This document shows positions 25,775 to 34,373 of a stretch of DNA of 64,000 bases, in pieces. The position numbers were made by a program, and so were the translations under genes. The DNA lies in contig NZ_BAABGY010000007.1 in the NCBI RefSeq assembly GCF_039541815.1, positions 372,001-436,000 of the forward strand, read 5' to 3'. This stretch comes from Flavisolibacter amylovorans (lineage in GTDB: Bacteria; Bacteroidota; Bacteroidia; Chitinophagales; Chitinophagaceae). Position 1 is the stretch's first letter, and each line of letters starts with the position of its first letter. The notes beneath the pieces are model-generated. The model was not told where the DNA came from. It saw only the letters and a program-made list of their open reading frames with translations, and made no database searches.

Positions 25775-26542
25775 GTGAAGCACTTTCGTCCCCAATCGCG
25801 CCCGAAGAAAAATATGTTGCTCGTAGGCCGTGCCGCCATTCTGCAGGCACTTTCCGAAGGGCAGGCCATCGACCGCATCTACCTGCAAAAGAATGCGCCG
25901 GCAGCCCTGCAGCAGGAGCTCCGGCAGGCAACGGCCAAGACCACCGTTCCGCTCAATTATGTGCCTGTGGAGAAGCTCAACGGGTTCAATGTGGGCGACC
26001 ATGGCGGCTGCGTCGCACTGCGCTCGCGGGTGCAGTACCAGGACCTCCAGGAGGTGATCTCTTGGGTGGTTGATAAAGGGGAGGCGCCGCTCTTCCTGAT
26101 CCTCGATGGCGTCACGGATATCCGCAACATCGGCGGCATTGCGCGTACGGCCTGGAGTATGGGCGTGCACGCGTTGATCATCCCCGACAAAGGCGTTGGC
26201 GCCCTCAACGAGGATGCCATCCTGACCTCCGCCGGTGCGCTCGAGGAGATCCCCGTATGCCGCGTCGGCAGCCTCATGAAGGCTGTGGACGAGCTCCGGC
26301 TCAATGGCATCCGCGTGCTGGCATCCGAGATGGAAGCAAAGGCCCCGATCTTCGACGTGAACTTCCGCGAGCCGGTGGCGATCGTGATGGGAGGAGAGGA
26401 GCGCGGCATCAACAGCGCCCTGCTCAAAATCTGCGACGAGCAATTCAGGATACCTATGCCCAGCGGCTTCGAGTCGCTCAACGTGTCGGTGGCCACCGGG
26501 ATGATCCTGTACGAAGCCATGAAGCAGCGCGTTACTTCTTAA
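25775..26542 (+). CDS. rlmB: 23S rRNA (guanosine-2'-O-)-methyltransferase, SpoU family
   Basis: A 255-residue protein with an N-terminal RNA-substrate-binding domain (about residues 10-80) and a SPOUT methyltransferase domain. LDGVTDIRNIGGIARTA, VMGGEERGINSAL and IPMPSGFESLNVSVATGM form motifs 1-3 of the SpoU knot that bind S-adenosylmethionine. RlmB methylates a guanosine of 23S rRNA (G2251 in Escherichia coli). The start is GTG at 25775; an ATG at 25814 is possible. Confidence 0.92.
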   Translation: MKHFRPQSRPKKNMLLVGRAAILQALSEGQAIDRIYLQKNAPAALQQELRQATAKTTVPLNYVPVEKLNGFNVGDHGGCVALRSRVQYQDLQEVISWVVDKGEAPLFLILDGVTDIRNIGGIARTAWSMGVHALIIPDKGVGALNEDAILTSAGALEEIPVCRVGSLMKAVDELRLNGIRVLASEMEAKAPIFDVNFREPVAIVMGGEERGINSALLKICDEQFRIPMPSGFESLNVSVATGMILYEAMKQRVTS

Positions 26543-26551
26543 TTCGAAACC

Positions 26552-27415
26552 ATGAATACGAATACAGTGGTCCGGCTCGTGGAATGCCCGCGCGATGCCA
26601 TGCAGGGCTGGAAGACCAACATCCCGACCAATACCAAGATCGCCTATATAAACAGCCTGCTCCGGGTTGGCTTCGATACGATCGATTTTGGCTCCTACGT
26701 ATCGCCGAAGGCGATCCCGCAGATGGCCGATACGCCCGAAGTATTGAGCGCGCTTGATCTGCAGGACAGCCGGTCGCAACTTCTGGCCATCGTGGCCAAC
26801 GTGCGGGGCGCGGAAAGCGCCGTGGCGCAGCCGTCGATCCGTTACCTGGGCTTTCCTTTTTCAGTATCGGAGACATTTCAGCAACGCAACACCAACGGCT
26901 CGATCGCCGAAGCCCTCGACCGGGTGCGCGAGATCCAGGGGCTGTGCACGAAGAACGGTAAAGAGCTCGTGGTCTACCTGTCCATGGGTTTCGGAAACCC
27001 ATACGGCGACCCATGGAGCGAGCACGTGGTGCTCGAGTGGGCCAGCACGCTCGTCGCCCTCGGGGTTCCGATCCTGTCGGTTGCCGATACGGTGGGCGTC
27101 GCCACTGCGGAGGGAATCAGCCGGATCACTTCCTACCTGGTAAAAGCGCTTCCGAAGACCGAGATCGGCGTGCACCTGCATGCGACGGCCGATGGCTGGC
27201 GCGAGAAGGTGGATGCCGCCTACAGCGCCGGCTGCCGCCGTTTCGACGGTGCGCTCAAGGGCATCGGGGGCTGCCCGATGGCGAAGGACGAGCTCGTCGG
27301 CAACATGAACACCGAGTGGCTCATCGCCTACTTCACAGAGCGGGGGCATGACCTCGGTATCGATGAATCCGCCCTGCAGGAGAGCCTGCGCCTCGCCAAC
27401 GAAATCTTCGTGTAG
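26552..27415 (+). CDS. Hydroxymethylglutaryl-CoA lyase
   Basis: A 287-residue enzyme of the HMGL-like TIM-barrel family that splits HMG-CoA to acetyl-CoA and acetoacetate in leucine and ketone-body metabolism. VECPRDAMQG contains the metal-binding Asp and nearby Arg, ADTVGVA and HLHATADGW supply further ligands, and LKGIGGCPMAKDELVGN contains the family cysteine. It follows rlmB by nine bases and abuts GSCFA, which suggests a transcript of three genes. Confidence 0.92.
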   Translation: MNTNTVVRLVECPRDAMQGWKTNIPTNTKIAYINSLLRVGFDTIDFGSYVSPKAIPQMADTPEVLSALDLQDSRSQLLAIVANVRGAESAVAQPSIRYLGFPFSVSETFQQRNTNGSIAEALDRVREIQGLCTKNGKELVVYLSMGFGNPYGDPWSEHVVLEWASTLVALGVPILSVADTVGVATAEGISRITSYLVKALPKTEIGVHLHATADGWREKVDAAYSAGCRRFDGALKGIGGCPMAKDELVGNMNTEWLIAYFTERGHDLGIDESALQESLRLANEIFV

Positions 27416-28453
27416 ATGGAACTGATGCTGCCCGTTCAGATACCCGACCCCGGGGTGCGCCTGTCGCACGCCGAGGGAATCCTGTCGATCGGGTCCTGCT
27501 TCACAGAGCACATCGGCACCGCACTGCGTGACCTTAAGTTCAACGTGCTGCAAAATCCGAATGGCATCCTCTTCGACCCCGCCAGCGTTTGCCGCAGCCT
27601 GCTTTCGTACATCGACCCCGTTCCGTACACGGAGCAAGACCTGTTTGCGCTGGGCGAGGTGTGGCATAGCTGGAACCACCATAGCCGTTTTTCCGGTACC
27701 GACCGGGCTGCGGTGCTTACCGGCATCAACGCGGCGCAGCAGGAAGCGCATGATTTTTTAAAAGGGGCCGGCTGGCTCATCATCACGCTGGGCTCCTCCT
27801 TCAGCTACCGGTTGCTGGAAGAGCGCACGCGGCCCGAGGCGCCGCTGGCCCTGAGCAGTGGTGTCGCCAATTGCCACCGCGCACCGGCCGCCTGGTTTCG
27901 CAAGCACTTGCTGACCATCGATGAAACCGTGGCCGCGCTGGACAATACCGTGCACCAGCTGTTTCGCTTCAATCCCGGGCTGCGCATCATTTTCACGATC
28001 AGCCCCGTGCGCCACATCCGCGACGGCGTAGTCGAAAACAACCGCAGCAAGGCACGCCTGATCGAGGCAGTGCACCACCTGGTGGCCAAATTCGACAAGC
28101 TGTATTATTTCCCGAGCTATGAACTGGTTGTAGATATACTGCGCGACTACCGGTTCTATGCGGAAGATCTCGTGCATCCAAATTATACGGCGACCAACTT
28201 CGTGCTGGAGCACTTCTTAAAGACATACACCTCGGAGGAAACCCGGAAACTGCTCGAGGAGATCCGCAAGCTGAACATCGCCCGCAGGCATAAACCAGCT
28301 TTCCCCGACACGGTGGCACACCAAAGCTTCCTGGCAGCGCATCTTGAAAAGGCACGACAGCTGCAGCAACTTCATCCCGGCCTCGATTTCAGCCAGGAGA
28401 TCGAATACTTCGGCCCCGGCTCCGGCCCCCTGTCCCCCGAAGGGGGAACTTAG
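27416..28453 (+). CDS. GSCFA domain protein
   Basis: A 345-residue protein named for its GSCF motif: here SIGSCFTEHIG near residue 25 contains a Ser-Cys pair resembling SGNH/GDSL esterase nucleophile blocks. TLGSSFSYRLLE, TISPVRHIRDG and DLVHPNYTA, with a C-terminal His, continue the pattern. It may be an acyl or acetyl esterase, substrate unknown. Its ATG directly abuts the stop codon of the HMG-CoA lyase. The last codons and the stop lie inside a repeat (28423-28458). Confidence 0.88.
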   Translation: MELMLPVQIPDPGVRLSHAEGILSIGSCFTEHIGTALRDLKFNVLQNPNGILFDPASVCRSLLSYIDPVPYTEQDLFALGEVWHSWNHHSRFSGTDRAAVLTGINAAQQEAHDFLKGAGWLIITLGSSFSYRLLEERTRPEAPLALSSGVANCHRAPAAWFRKHLLTIDETVAALDNTVHQLFRFNPGLRIIFTISPVRHIRDGVVENNRSKARLIEAVHHLVAKFDKLYYFPSYELVVDILRDYRFYAEDLVHPNYTATNFVLEHFLKTYTSEETRKLLEEIRKLNIARRHKPAFPDTVAHQSFLAAHLEKARQLQQLHPGLDFSQEIEYFGPGSGPLSPEGGT

Positions 28454-28734
28454 GTGGAACCTGCTTCTCTTTACTTGGGTTTTCTTTCAATGTTGTTTAT
28501 TCGAAAGTCCCACCGCCGGCGGGACTTTCACTCTTAATCGGGTTGAGGGGAGCAATTGAATAATCGAGTATATGAGTACTTGAGCGATTGAGGTGGAAGA
28601 AAAGTGGTTTCCCTCACCTCATGGACTCATTTGATCCTGTCCTTATGTATTCCAACTTCGACCATCAGTGCTTTGAGAAAAGCCTCCCTTCCATGAAAAA
28701 AGTAACTACCAAAGTTCCCCCACTCGGGGTCAAC
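28423..28734. repeat. Nested inverted repeat cassette between GSCFA and miaE
   Basis: The outer arms are 28423-28458 (CCCCCGAAGGGGGAACTTAG) and 28711-28734 (AAGTTCCCCCACTCGGGG), sharing GGGGGAACTT inverted. The inner arms are 28552-28595 (GAGTACTTGAGCGATTGAGG-like words) and 28611-28638, which carries similar words in reverse complement. A terminator hairpin lies between outer and inner left arms. Together they fill the 329-base gap between two convergent genes, which contains no other gene. Confidence 0.7.
28503..28531. terminator. Bidirectional hairpin after GSCFA
   Basis: Stem GAAAGTCCC/GGGACTTTC around a GC-rich palindromic loop, 50 bases after the GSCFA stop. The T run is weak. Confidence 0.6.
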
Positions 28735-28782
28735 CGAGCGAAGCGAAGGTTGCGCGCGTAGCGCTGGGGGCCGGAGGCCACC

Positions 28783-29391
28783 TTAATGAATCCGGTCGCC
28801 GCGCACCTCGGCGCTTTCCACGACGGTGCGCTCGAAGGCAAGCCACTCTTTCCAGCGGCTCCGCACCCGCTCCTTGGGTAGGTAGGTTTCCGCCAGCTCG
28901 ATAAACAACACATAATGCCCAGCTTCGCTTTCCATAAAGCGGCGGTAGAATTTGCGGAGGTATTCGTCATCCAATCCTTCGGAAAGGCGCTTGAAGCGCT
29001 CGCAGGAGCGGGCCTCGATCAGCGCCATCAGCAACAGCTGGTCGAGGAAGCGCTCGTCGGGGGAGCCGCCCTTTTTGGTGAAGGCGAGGAGGGCGTTCAC
29101 GTAAGGATCCTTGCGCTGGCGCCCGAGCTTCAGGCCCCGCTTTTTGAGCTCGGCCAGCACGAGCCGGAAGTGGCCCCATTCCTCCGTTACCACGGGCGCC
29201 AGTGCAAAGACGAGCGCTTCGCGGTCGCTGTAGTGCTGGAGCAACGAAATGCAGGTAACGGCGGCTTTCTGTTCGCACCAGGCATGATCGGTCAGGATGT
29301 CTTCGAGCGCCAGAGCCGCCAGGTTCACCCAGCGCGGGTCGGTGGGGAGCTCGAGGCCAAGGATGGCACGGGTGTCTTCCGAAAGTTCCAT
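28783..29391 (-). CDS. miaE: tRNA-(ms2io6A37) hydroxylase
   Basis: A 202-residue ferritin-like di-iron protein. It has paired ExxH sites Glu71-His74 (EEWGHF) and Glu156-His159 (ESEAGHY), plus Glu30 and Glu126 in the companion helices, which match the MiaE iron ligands. MiaE hydroxylates the isopentenyl group of modified A37 in tRNA, an O2-dependent step. It is transcribed convergently with GSCFA; its leader contains a GGTTTAGG word array. Confidence 0.9.
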   Translation of the reverse strand: MELSEDTRAILGLELPTDPRWVNLAALALEDILTDHAWCEQKAAVTCISLLQHYSDREALVFALAPVVTEEWGHFRLVLAELKKRGLKLGRQRKDPYVNALLAFTKKGGSPDERFLDQLLLMALIEARSCERFKRLSEGLDDEYLRKFYRRFMESEAGHYVLFIELAETYLPKERVRSRWKEWLAFERTVVESAEVRGDRIH

Positions 29392-29403
29392 GGGAGCAAA
29401 ACT

Positions 29404-29608
29404 AAAGGTTTAGGGGGGAGGAGGTTTAGAGGGTTTAGGAGGTTTAGGGGTTTAGGGGTTTAGGAGGTTTAGAAAGTAGCGAGGTAGTTGGACCCGGGGC
29501 GATTGGGAGATTGACCCGGCCGGAGTGGAGATGGGCAAAAAAAGGGGGATAGGAACACCCGACGTGCGCTCCCAACCAACCTCCTAAACCCTCTAAACCC
29601 CCTAAACC
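29404..29608. repeat. Inverted word pair, GGTTTAGG type
   Basis: Arm one (29404-29472) is a run of GGTTTAGG-like words and arm two (29580-29608) has the complement. An exact 18-base inverted match, TTTAGAGGGTTTAGGAGG, lies at 29425-29442 and 29580-29597. They flank about 107 bases between the divergent miaE and rpsO genes. Confidence 0.8.
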
Positions 29609-29650
29609 TTGCTTTTTCGCATTGATTCTCAAGAGAAGAGCCCCGGAAAG

Positions 29651-29681
29651 TTGTCCCATATCGGGAAATCCCCTACCTTTG
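29651..29681 (+). promoter_or_regulatory. Promoter of rpsO
   Basis: TTG at 29651-29653, a 20-base spacer and TACCTTTG at 29674-29681 fit the Bacteroidota -33/-7 consensus (TTG-N19-21-TAnnTTTG). It lies 58 bases before the rpsO start. Confidence 0.7.
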
Positions 29682-29739
29682 CCGCCAAATTAAGTAAACA
29701 GAAACGGAGCCTAACTCGGGTTCCGCAAAATTCGTAGCG

Positions 29740-30009
29740 ATGTCATTAACGAAAGAAAAGAAAGCCGGCATCTTCACCCAGTTCGGTGGCAATGCCGCAA
29801 ACACCGGTTCCATTGAAGGTCAGATTGCCCTCATCACTGAGCGCATGGCCCAGATCTCTGCCCACCTGCAGCAGAACAAGAAGGACTTCTCCACGCACCG
29901 TGGCCTCATGCAGCTCGTAGGTAAGCGCCGCCGCCTGCTGAATTACCTGCAAAAGCACAACCTCGAAGGCTACCGCGCCCTCATCGAGAAACTCGGCATC
30001 CGCAAATAA
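29740..30009 (+). CDS. rpsO: 30S ribosomal protein S15
   Basis: An 89-residue protein, the normal length for S15. TGSIEGQIALITERM, THRGLMQLVGKRRRLLNYL and YRALIEKLGIRK are the conserved 16S rRNA-binding helices. It is followed by a terminator and then pnp, the same rpsO-pnp order found in many bacteria. Confidence 0.98.
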   Translation: MSLTKEKKAGIFTQFGGNAANTGSIEGQIALITERMAQISAHLQQNKKDFSTHRGLMQLVGKRRRLLNYLQKHNLEGYRALIEKLGIRK

Positions 30010-30027
30010 ATTAAAAGTCCCTCCCAA

Positions 30028-30053
30028 CCCTCCCCGTATGGGAGGGCTTTTTC
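30028..30053 (+). terminator. Terminator of rpsO
   Basis: Stem CCCTCCC/GGGAGGG with a CGTAT loop, followed by CTTTTTC. Confidence 0.9.
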
Positions 30054-30162
30054 TTTAAGGCAACCCTTGCCTTTTTTCGCGTGCCTGCCTGTTTCCCTCA
30101 TCCGTTTGGAGTACGCTTGCTAACCCCTGATCAACACTCCAAACTCTAAACTCATTTGTTCT

Positions 30163-32625
30163 ATGCTGACGCAAAAATTCTCAAAAACATTTGATATCGG
30201 TGGTGGCCGCGAGGTGACCATCGAGTCAGGCCGCCTGGCCCGCCAGGCCGACGGTTCCGTAACCGTACGCCAGGGCAACTGTGTGCTCCTCGCCACCGTA
30301 GTGGCTACCGAGGAGCCGAAGCCCGGCCAGTCGTTCTTCCCCCTCTCCGTGGACTACATGGAGAAGTTCGCCTCCGCCGGCCGCATCCCCGGCTCCTTCT
30401 TCAAGCGCGAAGGCCGCCTCAACGACTATGAGGTACTCACTTCCCGCCTGGTGGACCGCGCCCTGCGCCCCCTCTTCCCCGAAGACTATTTCTGCGAAGT
30501 GCAGGTGATCATCACCCTCGTTTCGTCGGATCCCGAGGTCATGCCCGACGCGATGGCTTGCCTGGCCGCCTCCGCTGCCCTCGCCGTTTCTACCGTTCCC
30601 ATCCAGGAGATCATCTCCGAGGCGCGCGTGAGCCGCATCAACGGTGAATATGTCATCAACCCCACGCGCTCCCAAATGGAGCAGTCCGATATGGACTTCA
30701 TCATCGCCGCCACCGAGAAGAACATCATGATGGTGGAAGGGGAAGCGAAGGAGTGCTCCGAAGAAGACCTGATCAAGGTGATCGAGCTCGCACACGACGC
30801 CATCCGTGTCCAGATCAAGGCGCAGGAAGAACTCCGCGATATGATCGGCGTTGGTCCGAAGCGCGACTATCCGAAGCCCGAGCAGGACGAGGAACTCCGT
30901 GCACGCGTGAACGCCCTCGGCGAAAAGCGCATGGCCGAGATCGCCCGCGCCTTCCAGCCCAAGGCCCAGCGTAAGGACGCCTACAAAGCCGTTAAGGACG
31001 AAGTGCTCGCCGCCCTCAAAGCAGAAGCGAATCTCCCTGAAGGCGAAGACCTCCCGGATGCTACCAAAAAGCTCGTCAGCAACTATATCTCCGACCTGCA
31101 GTACCATACGGTGCGCGACATGATCCTCAACGACCGCGTGCGCCTCGACGGCCGCAAGCTCGATGAGGTACGTGCCCTCGATATGGAAGTGGACGTACTT
31201 CCCGGTCCCCACGGCTCCGCCCTCTTTACCCGCGGCGAAACGCAGTCGCTCACGACGGTTACCCTCGGTACCCCGCTCGACGAGCTGCTGGTGGAAAGCG
31301 CCGCCAAGTCGGAATACTCCAAGTTCCTCCTGCACTATAACTTCCCGCCCTTCTCTACGGGCGAGGTGAAGTTCCTGCGCGCCCCCGGCCGCCGCGAGGT
31401 AGGCCACGGCAACCTGGCCCTCCGCTCGCTGAAGCAGATGATGCCCGGCGGCGAGTACAGCTACACCGTACGCGTAGTGAGCGATATCCTCGAATCCAAC
31501 GGCTCCTCGTCGATGGCAACGGTTTGCGCCGGCTGCCTCGCCCTCATGGATGCCGGTGTTCCCTTCCGCAAGCACGTTTCGGGTGTGGCCATGGGCCTCA
31601 TCACGAAGGGCGACAAGTTCGCCGTGCTGACCGACATCCTCGGTGACGAAGACCACCTCGGCGACATGGACTTCAAAGTGACCGGTACCCGCGATGGTAT
31701 CTGCGGTGTGCAGATGGACATCAAGGTGGACGGCCTTTCGATGGACGTGATGCGCCAGGCCCTCGAGCAGGCGCGCCGCGGCCGCATGCACATCCTGGAA
31801 GCCATGGAGCAGTGTATGCCTGCAGCCCGCGAAGACGTGAAGCCGCATGCACCGCGTACCGTGAAGATCTACATCGACCGCGAGTTCATCGGCGCGGTGA
31901 TCGGGCCCGGCGGCAAGATCATCCAGCAGATCCAGCGCGAGACCGGTACCACCATCAACATCGAAGAAAAGAACGACCAGGGCGAAGTGGCCATCTTCGG
32001 CGCCGTGAAAGAAGGCGTGGACAAAGCACTCGCCTGGGTGAAAGGCATCGTAGAAGTACCGGAAGAAGGCGGCGAATACGAAGGCAAGGTAATGTCGATC
32101 ATGCCCTATGGCGCGTTCGTAGAATTCATGCCCGGCAAGCAGGGCCTCATGCACATCTCCGAAGTGAGCTGGAAGCGCCTCGAGACCCTCGACGGCGTGC
32201 TCAACGAAGGCGATATGGTAAAGATCAAGCTCATTGGTGTAGACCAGAAGACCGGCAAATTCAAGCTGAGCCGCAAGGCCCTGCTTGAGAAGCCCGAAGG
32301 CCATGTCGAAGAGCGCCGCGAGCGCCGCGAAGACCGTGGTGACCGCCGCGACGACCGTGGAGGCGACCGCCGCGACCGCGACCGCCGGGATGACCGTGGC
32401 GGTGACCGCCGCGACCGTGGCGACCGTCGCGAAGGCAGCAGCGACCGTCATGGCCGCAACGACCGCCGCGAAGAGCGCCGCGAGTTCCGCAGTGGCAACG
32501 GCGAAGGCAACAACAACCCGGAGCCCCGCGAGAACGGTGGCCAGCAGGCGGAGCAGCCCCAGCAGCAGCAGGGCAACACCCCGCAGGCAGGTCATTCCGA
32601 CCTCGGTCCGGACGACCTCCTCTGA
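30163..32625 (+). CDS. pnp: Polyribonucleotide nucleotidyltransferase
   Basis: An 820-residue exoribonuclease that phosphorolyses RNA from the 3' end. Two RNase PH domains (about 10-230 and 320-555) flank a helical linker, followed by a KH domain (IGAVIGPGGKIIQQIQRETG) and an S1 domain (YEGKVMSIMPYGAFVEFMPGKQGLMHISE). The final 100 residues are unusual: an Arg/Asp/Gly-rich tail of RRDDRGGDRR-type repeats, then a Gln/Asn-rich end. Such a tail could bind RNA or protein partners. Confidence 0.97.
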   Translation: MLTQKFSKTFDIGGGREVTIESGRLARQADGSVTVRQGNCVLLATVVATEEPKPGQSFFPLSVDYMEKFASAGRIPGSFFKREGRLNDYEVLTSRLVDRALRPLFPEDYFCEVQVIITLVSSDPEVMPDAMACLAASAALAVSTVPIQEIISEARVSRINGEYVINPTRSQMEQSDMDFIIAATEKNIMMVEGEAKECSEEDLIKVIELAHDAIRVQIKAQEELRDMIGVGPKRDYPKPEQDEELRARVNALGEKRMAEIARAFQPKAQRKDAYKAVKDEVLAALKAEANLPEGEDLPDATKKLVSNYISDLQYHTVRDMILNDRVRLDGRKLDEVRALDMEVDVLPGPHGSALFTRGETQSLTTVTLGTPLDELLVESAAKSEYSKFLLHYNFPPFSTGEVKFLRAPGRREVGHGNLALRSLKQMMPGGEYSYTVRVVSDILESNGSSSMATVCAGCLALMDAGVPFRKHVSGVAMGLITKGDKFAVLTDILGDEDHLGDMDFKVTGTRDGICGVQMDIKVDGLSMDVMRQALEQARRGRMHILEAMEQCMPAAREDVKPHAPRTVKIYIDREFIGAVIGPGGKIIQQIQRETGTTINIEEKNDQGEVAIFGAVKEGVDKALAWVKGIVEVPEEGGEYEGKVMSIMPYGAFVEFMPGKQGLMHISEVSWKRLETLDGVLNEGDMVKIKLIGVDQKTGKFKLSRKALLEKPEGHVEERRERREDRGDRRDDRGGDRRDRDRRDDRGGDRRDRGDRREGSSDRHGRNDRREERREFRSGNGEGNNNPEPRENGGQQAEQPQQQQGNTPQAGHSDLGPDDLL

Positions 32626-32643
32626 TAATGCATTAACGATCAA

Positions 32644-32672
32644 AAGGCTGTCCGCAAGGACAGCCTTTTTTT
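32644..32672 (+). terminator. Terminator of pnp
   Basis: Stem AAGGCTGTCC/GGACAGCCTT with a GCAA loop, followed by seven T. Confidence 0.9.
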
Positions 32673-32706
32673 ATCTCAGATCGCGGATCTGTGATCTCGG
32701 ATCCGC
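32672..32706. repeat. Word array, GATCTCGGATCT type
   Basis: TCAGATCGCGGATCTGTGATCTCGGATCC-like words directly follow the T run of the pnp terminator. The same word type occurs at 48623-48645, 55356-55380 and 57164-57200. Confidence 0.55.
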
Positions 32707-32751
32707 TCCGGACGAACCATCATTTATCGTATTTCTACAATCTTCATTCAC

Positions 32752-33558
32752 ATGAATCATATTCAGATCAACATACCTGCCAGCGAAACCGAGCAGGAGG
32801 TGATCATCGGCCTGCTGGCGGATGTGGCCACCGGCTTCGAGCAGCAGGACGAGCAGATCCTAGCCTACCTGGAAGAGGGCAGCCTGTCGCACGAGGAACT
32901 AACGGAGCTGCTCAGGGGCTTTTCGTACACCACCGAAGTGCTGGGGGAGCGCAATTGGAACGCCGAATGGGAAAAGAACTTTCCTCCGGTGATCGTGCAT
33001 GACTTTGTGGCGGTGCGCGCGCACTTCCATGATCCGATCGCAGGCGTGCGCCACGAGCTCCTCATCACGCCTAAAATGAGCTTCGGCACTGGGCACCACG
33101 CTACTACCTGGCAGGTGATGCAGCAGATGGAGCACATCGATTTCCGGGAAAAGAAGGTGTTCGATTTCGGAACCGGCACCGGCGTGCTAGCGATCCTTGC
33201 CGAGAAGCTGGGCGCCGCTTCCGTTCTGGCTACCGATAATGACCCCTGGAGCATTGAAAACGCGCAGGAGAATGCGGAGCGCAACGGCTGCAGCCGAATT
33301 GATCTACAGCTGTCGTCGGAATTTCCGCAGGGAGCGCGGTTCGATGTCATCCTGGCAAACATCAACCGCAACGTGCTGCTGCAATACGCAGCGCAACTCG
33401 CCGCTGCCCTGCTGCCAGGGGGGTACCTGCTGATGAGCGGACTGCTCGTCAGCGACCGGGAAGTCATCGAAAAAGCCTTTGCCAATGCCGGGCTGGAGTT
33501 CAGACACTATACCGAAAAAAACAACTGGATCACGCTCGGCTTTATGAACAAATCCTGA
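32752..33558 (+). CDS. prmA: Ribosomal protein L11 methyltransferase
   Basis: A 268-residue class I S-adenosylmethionine methyltransferase that trimethylates ribosomal protein L11. FDFGTGTGVLAILAEKLGA is the cofactor motif I, TPKMSFGTGHHATTW the PrmA signature, and ANINRNVLLQY (NPPY-like post I) the catalytic loop. The length is normal. It appears to be transcribed separately from pnp. Confidence 0.93.
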   Translation: MNHIQINIPASETEQEVIIGLLADVATGFEQQDEQILAYLEEGSLSHEELTELLRGFSYTTEVLGERNWNAEWEKNFPPVIVHDFVAVRAHFHDPIAGVRHELLITPKMSFGTGHHATTWQVMQQMEHIDFREKKVFDFGTGTGVLAILAEKLGAASVLATDNDPWSIENAQENAERNGCSRIDLQLSSEFPQGARFDVILANINRNVLLQYAAQLAAALLPGGYLLMSGLLVSDREVIEKAFANAGLEFRHYTEKNNWITLGFMNKS

Positions 33559-33599
33559 AGCTTTCGTCGAATTAACAGGTGGCACCCCGCAATTTGCCC

Positions 33600-33607
33600 T
33601 AAATTTG
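33600..33607 (+). promoter_or_regulatory. Bacteroidota -7 box (TAAATTTG) of plsY
   Basis: TAAATTTG fits TAnnTTTG, 25 bases before the ATG at 33632. Transcription from it would exclude the in-frame TTG at 33605, which supports the later start. Confidence 0.55.
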
Positions 33608-33631
33608 GCCCACTTCAACCCAGCCTCGCAC

Positions 33632-34282
33632 ATGAGTGAAATCCTGATTATCCTGCTTGCTTACCTCGTCGGCTCCGTACCGACAGCGGTATGGACGAGC
33701 CGGTATTTCTTCAATATCGATATCCGCGACTACGGCAGCGGCAACGCCGGCGCCACCAATACCTACCGCGTACTCGGCTCCAAATGGGGTACGTTCGTGA
33801 TGATCGTCGATATGATCAAGGCGATCGTAGCCGTGAAACTGGTCTATTTTCTTCCCTATGCGTTGCAGGATGACCTGTACCTGGTGAACATGCAGCTCGG
33901 GCTCGGCCTTGCCGCCGTGATCGGGCATATCTTCCCGATCTGGGCCAACTTTCGCGGCGGTAAAGGCGTTGCCTCGCTCTTCGGCATGGTCCTCGGCATT
34001 CAGCCGAACGTGGCGCTCTGCTGCGTCGGTATCTTCATCCTGGTGTTGTACCTGACACGCTGGATTTCGCTGAGCTCGATCCTTGCGGCCATCGCCTTCC
34101 CGGTATTCATCCTTATCATCTTCAACGAGCCCGAGCACCTGTACCGGATCTTTGCGGTAACGGTGGCCATGCTGGTGCTGCTGACGCATCAGAAAAACAT
34201 CGGGCGCATCCTCAATGGCTCCGAAAGCAAGGTTCCGATCCTCAAGCACCGCGACCGAAAACGTCAAAGAATTCGTAAATAA
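33632..34282 (+). CDS. plsY: Glycerol-3-phosphate acyltransferase PlsY
   Basis: A 216-residue membrane enzyme that transfers the acyl group of acyl-phosphate to glycerol-3-phosphate, the first step of phospholipid synthesis. It has about five membrane segments. DYGSGNAGATNTYRVLG is motif 1 (SGNxGATN), GHIFPIWANFRGGKGVA motif 2 (the glycine-rich phosphate loop), and LTHQKNIGRILNGSESK motif 3 (HxxNIxRLxxGxE). Confidence 0.95.
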   Translation: MSEILIILLAYLVGSVPTAVWTSRYFFNIDIRDYGSGNAGATNTYRVLGSKWGTFVMIVDMIKAIVAVKLVYFLPYALQDDLYLVNMQLGLGLAAVIGHIFPIWANFRGGKGVASLFGMVLGIQPNVALCCVGIFILVLYLTRWISLSSILAAIAFPVFILIIFNEPEHLYRIFAVTVAMLVLLTHQKNIGRILNGSESKVPILKHRDRKRQRIRK

Positions 34283-34300
34283 AGGCCCTTCGGGGCCTTT
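34281..34300 (+). terminator. Terminator of plsY
   Basis: AAAGGCCC/GGGCCTTT with a TTCG loop overlaps the plsY stop codon; the T run after it is short. Confidence 0.6.
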
Positions 34301-34373
34301 CTCATTAAGCCTGTGCGCCCCTTTTTTGTCTTTCTTTGGTACCATCTTTGAACACAGCAAAAAAATTCCAGAC

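Noticed and set aside
29404..29608. CRISPR array
   Set aside because: The words are 7-13 bases, degenerate and contiguous, with no unique spacers of constant length and no cas genes in the window.
30226..32643. 805-residue open frame antisense to pnp
   Set aside because: Its composition is His/Val/Ala/Leu-rich without motifs, and pnp on the other strand has full domain support. Long antisense frames are common in GC-rich codon usage.
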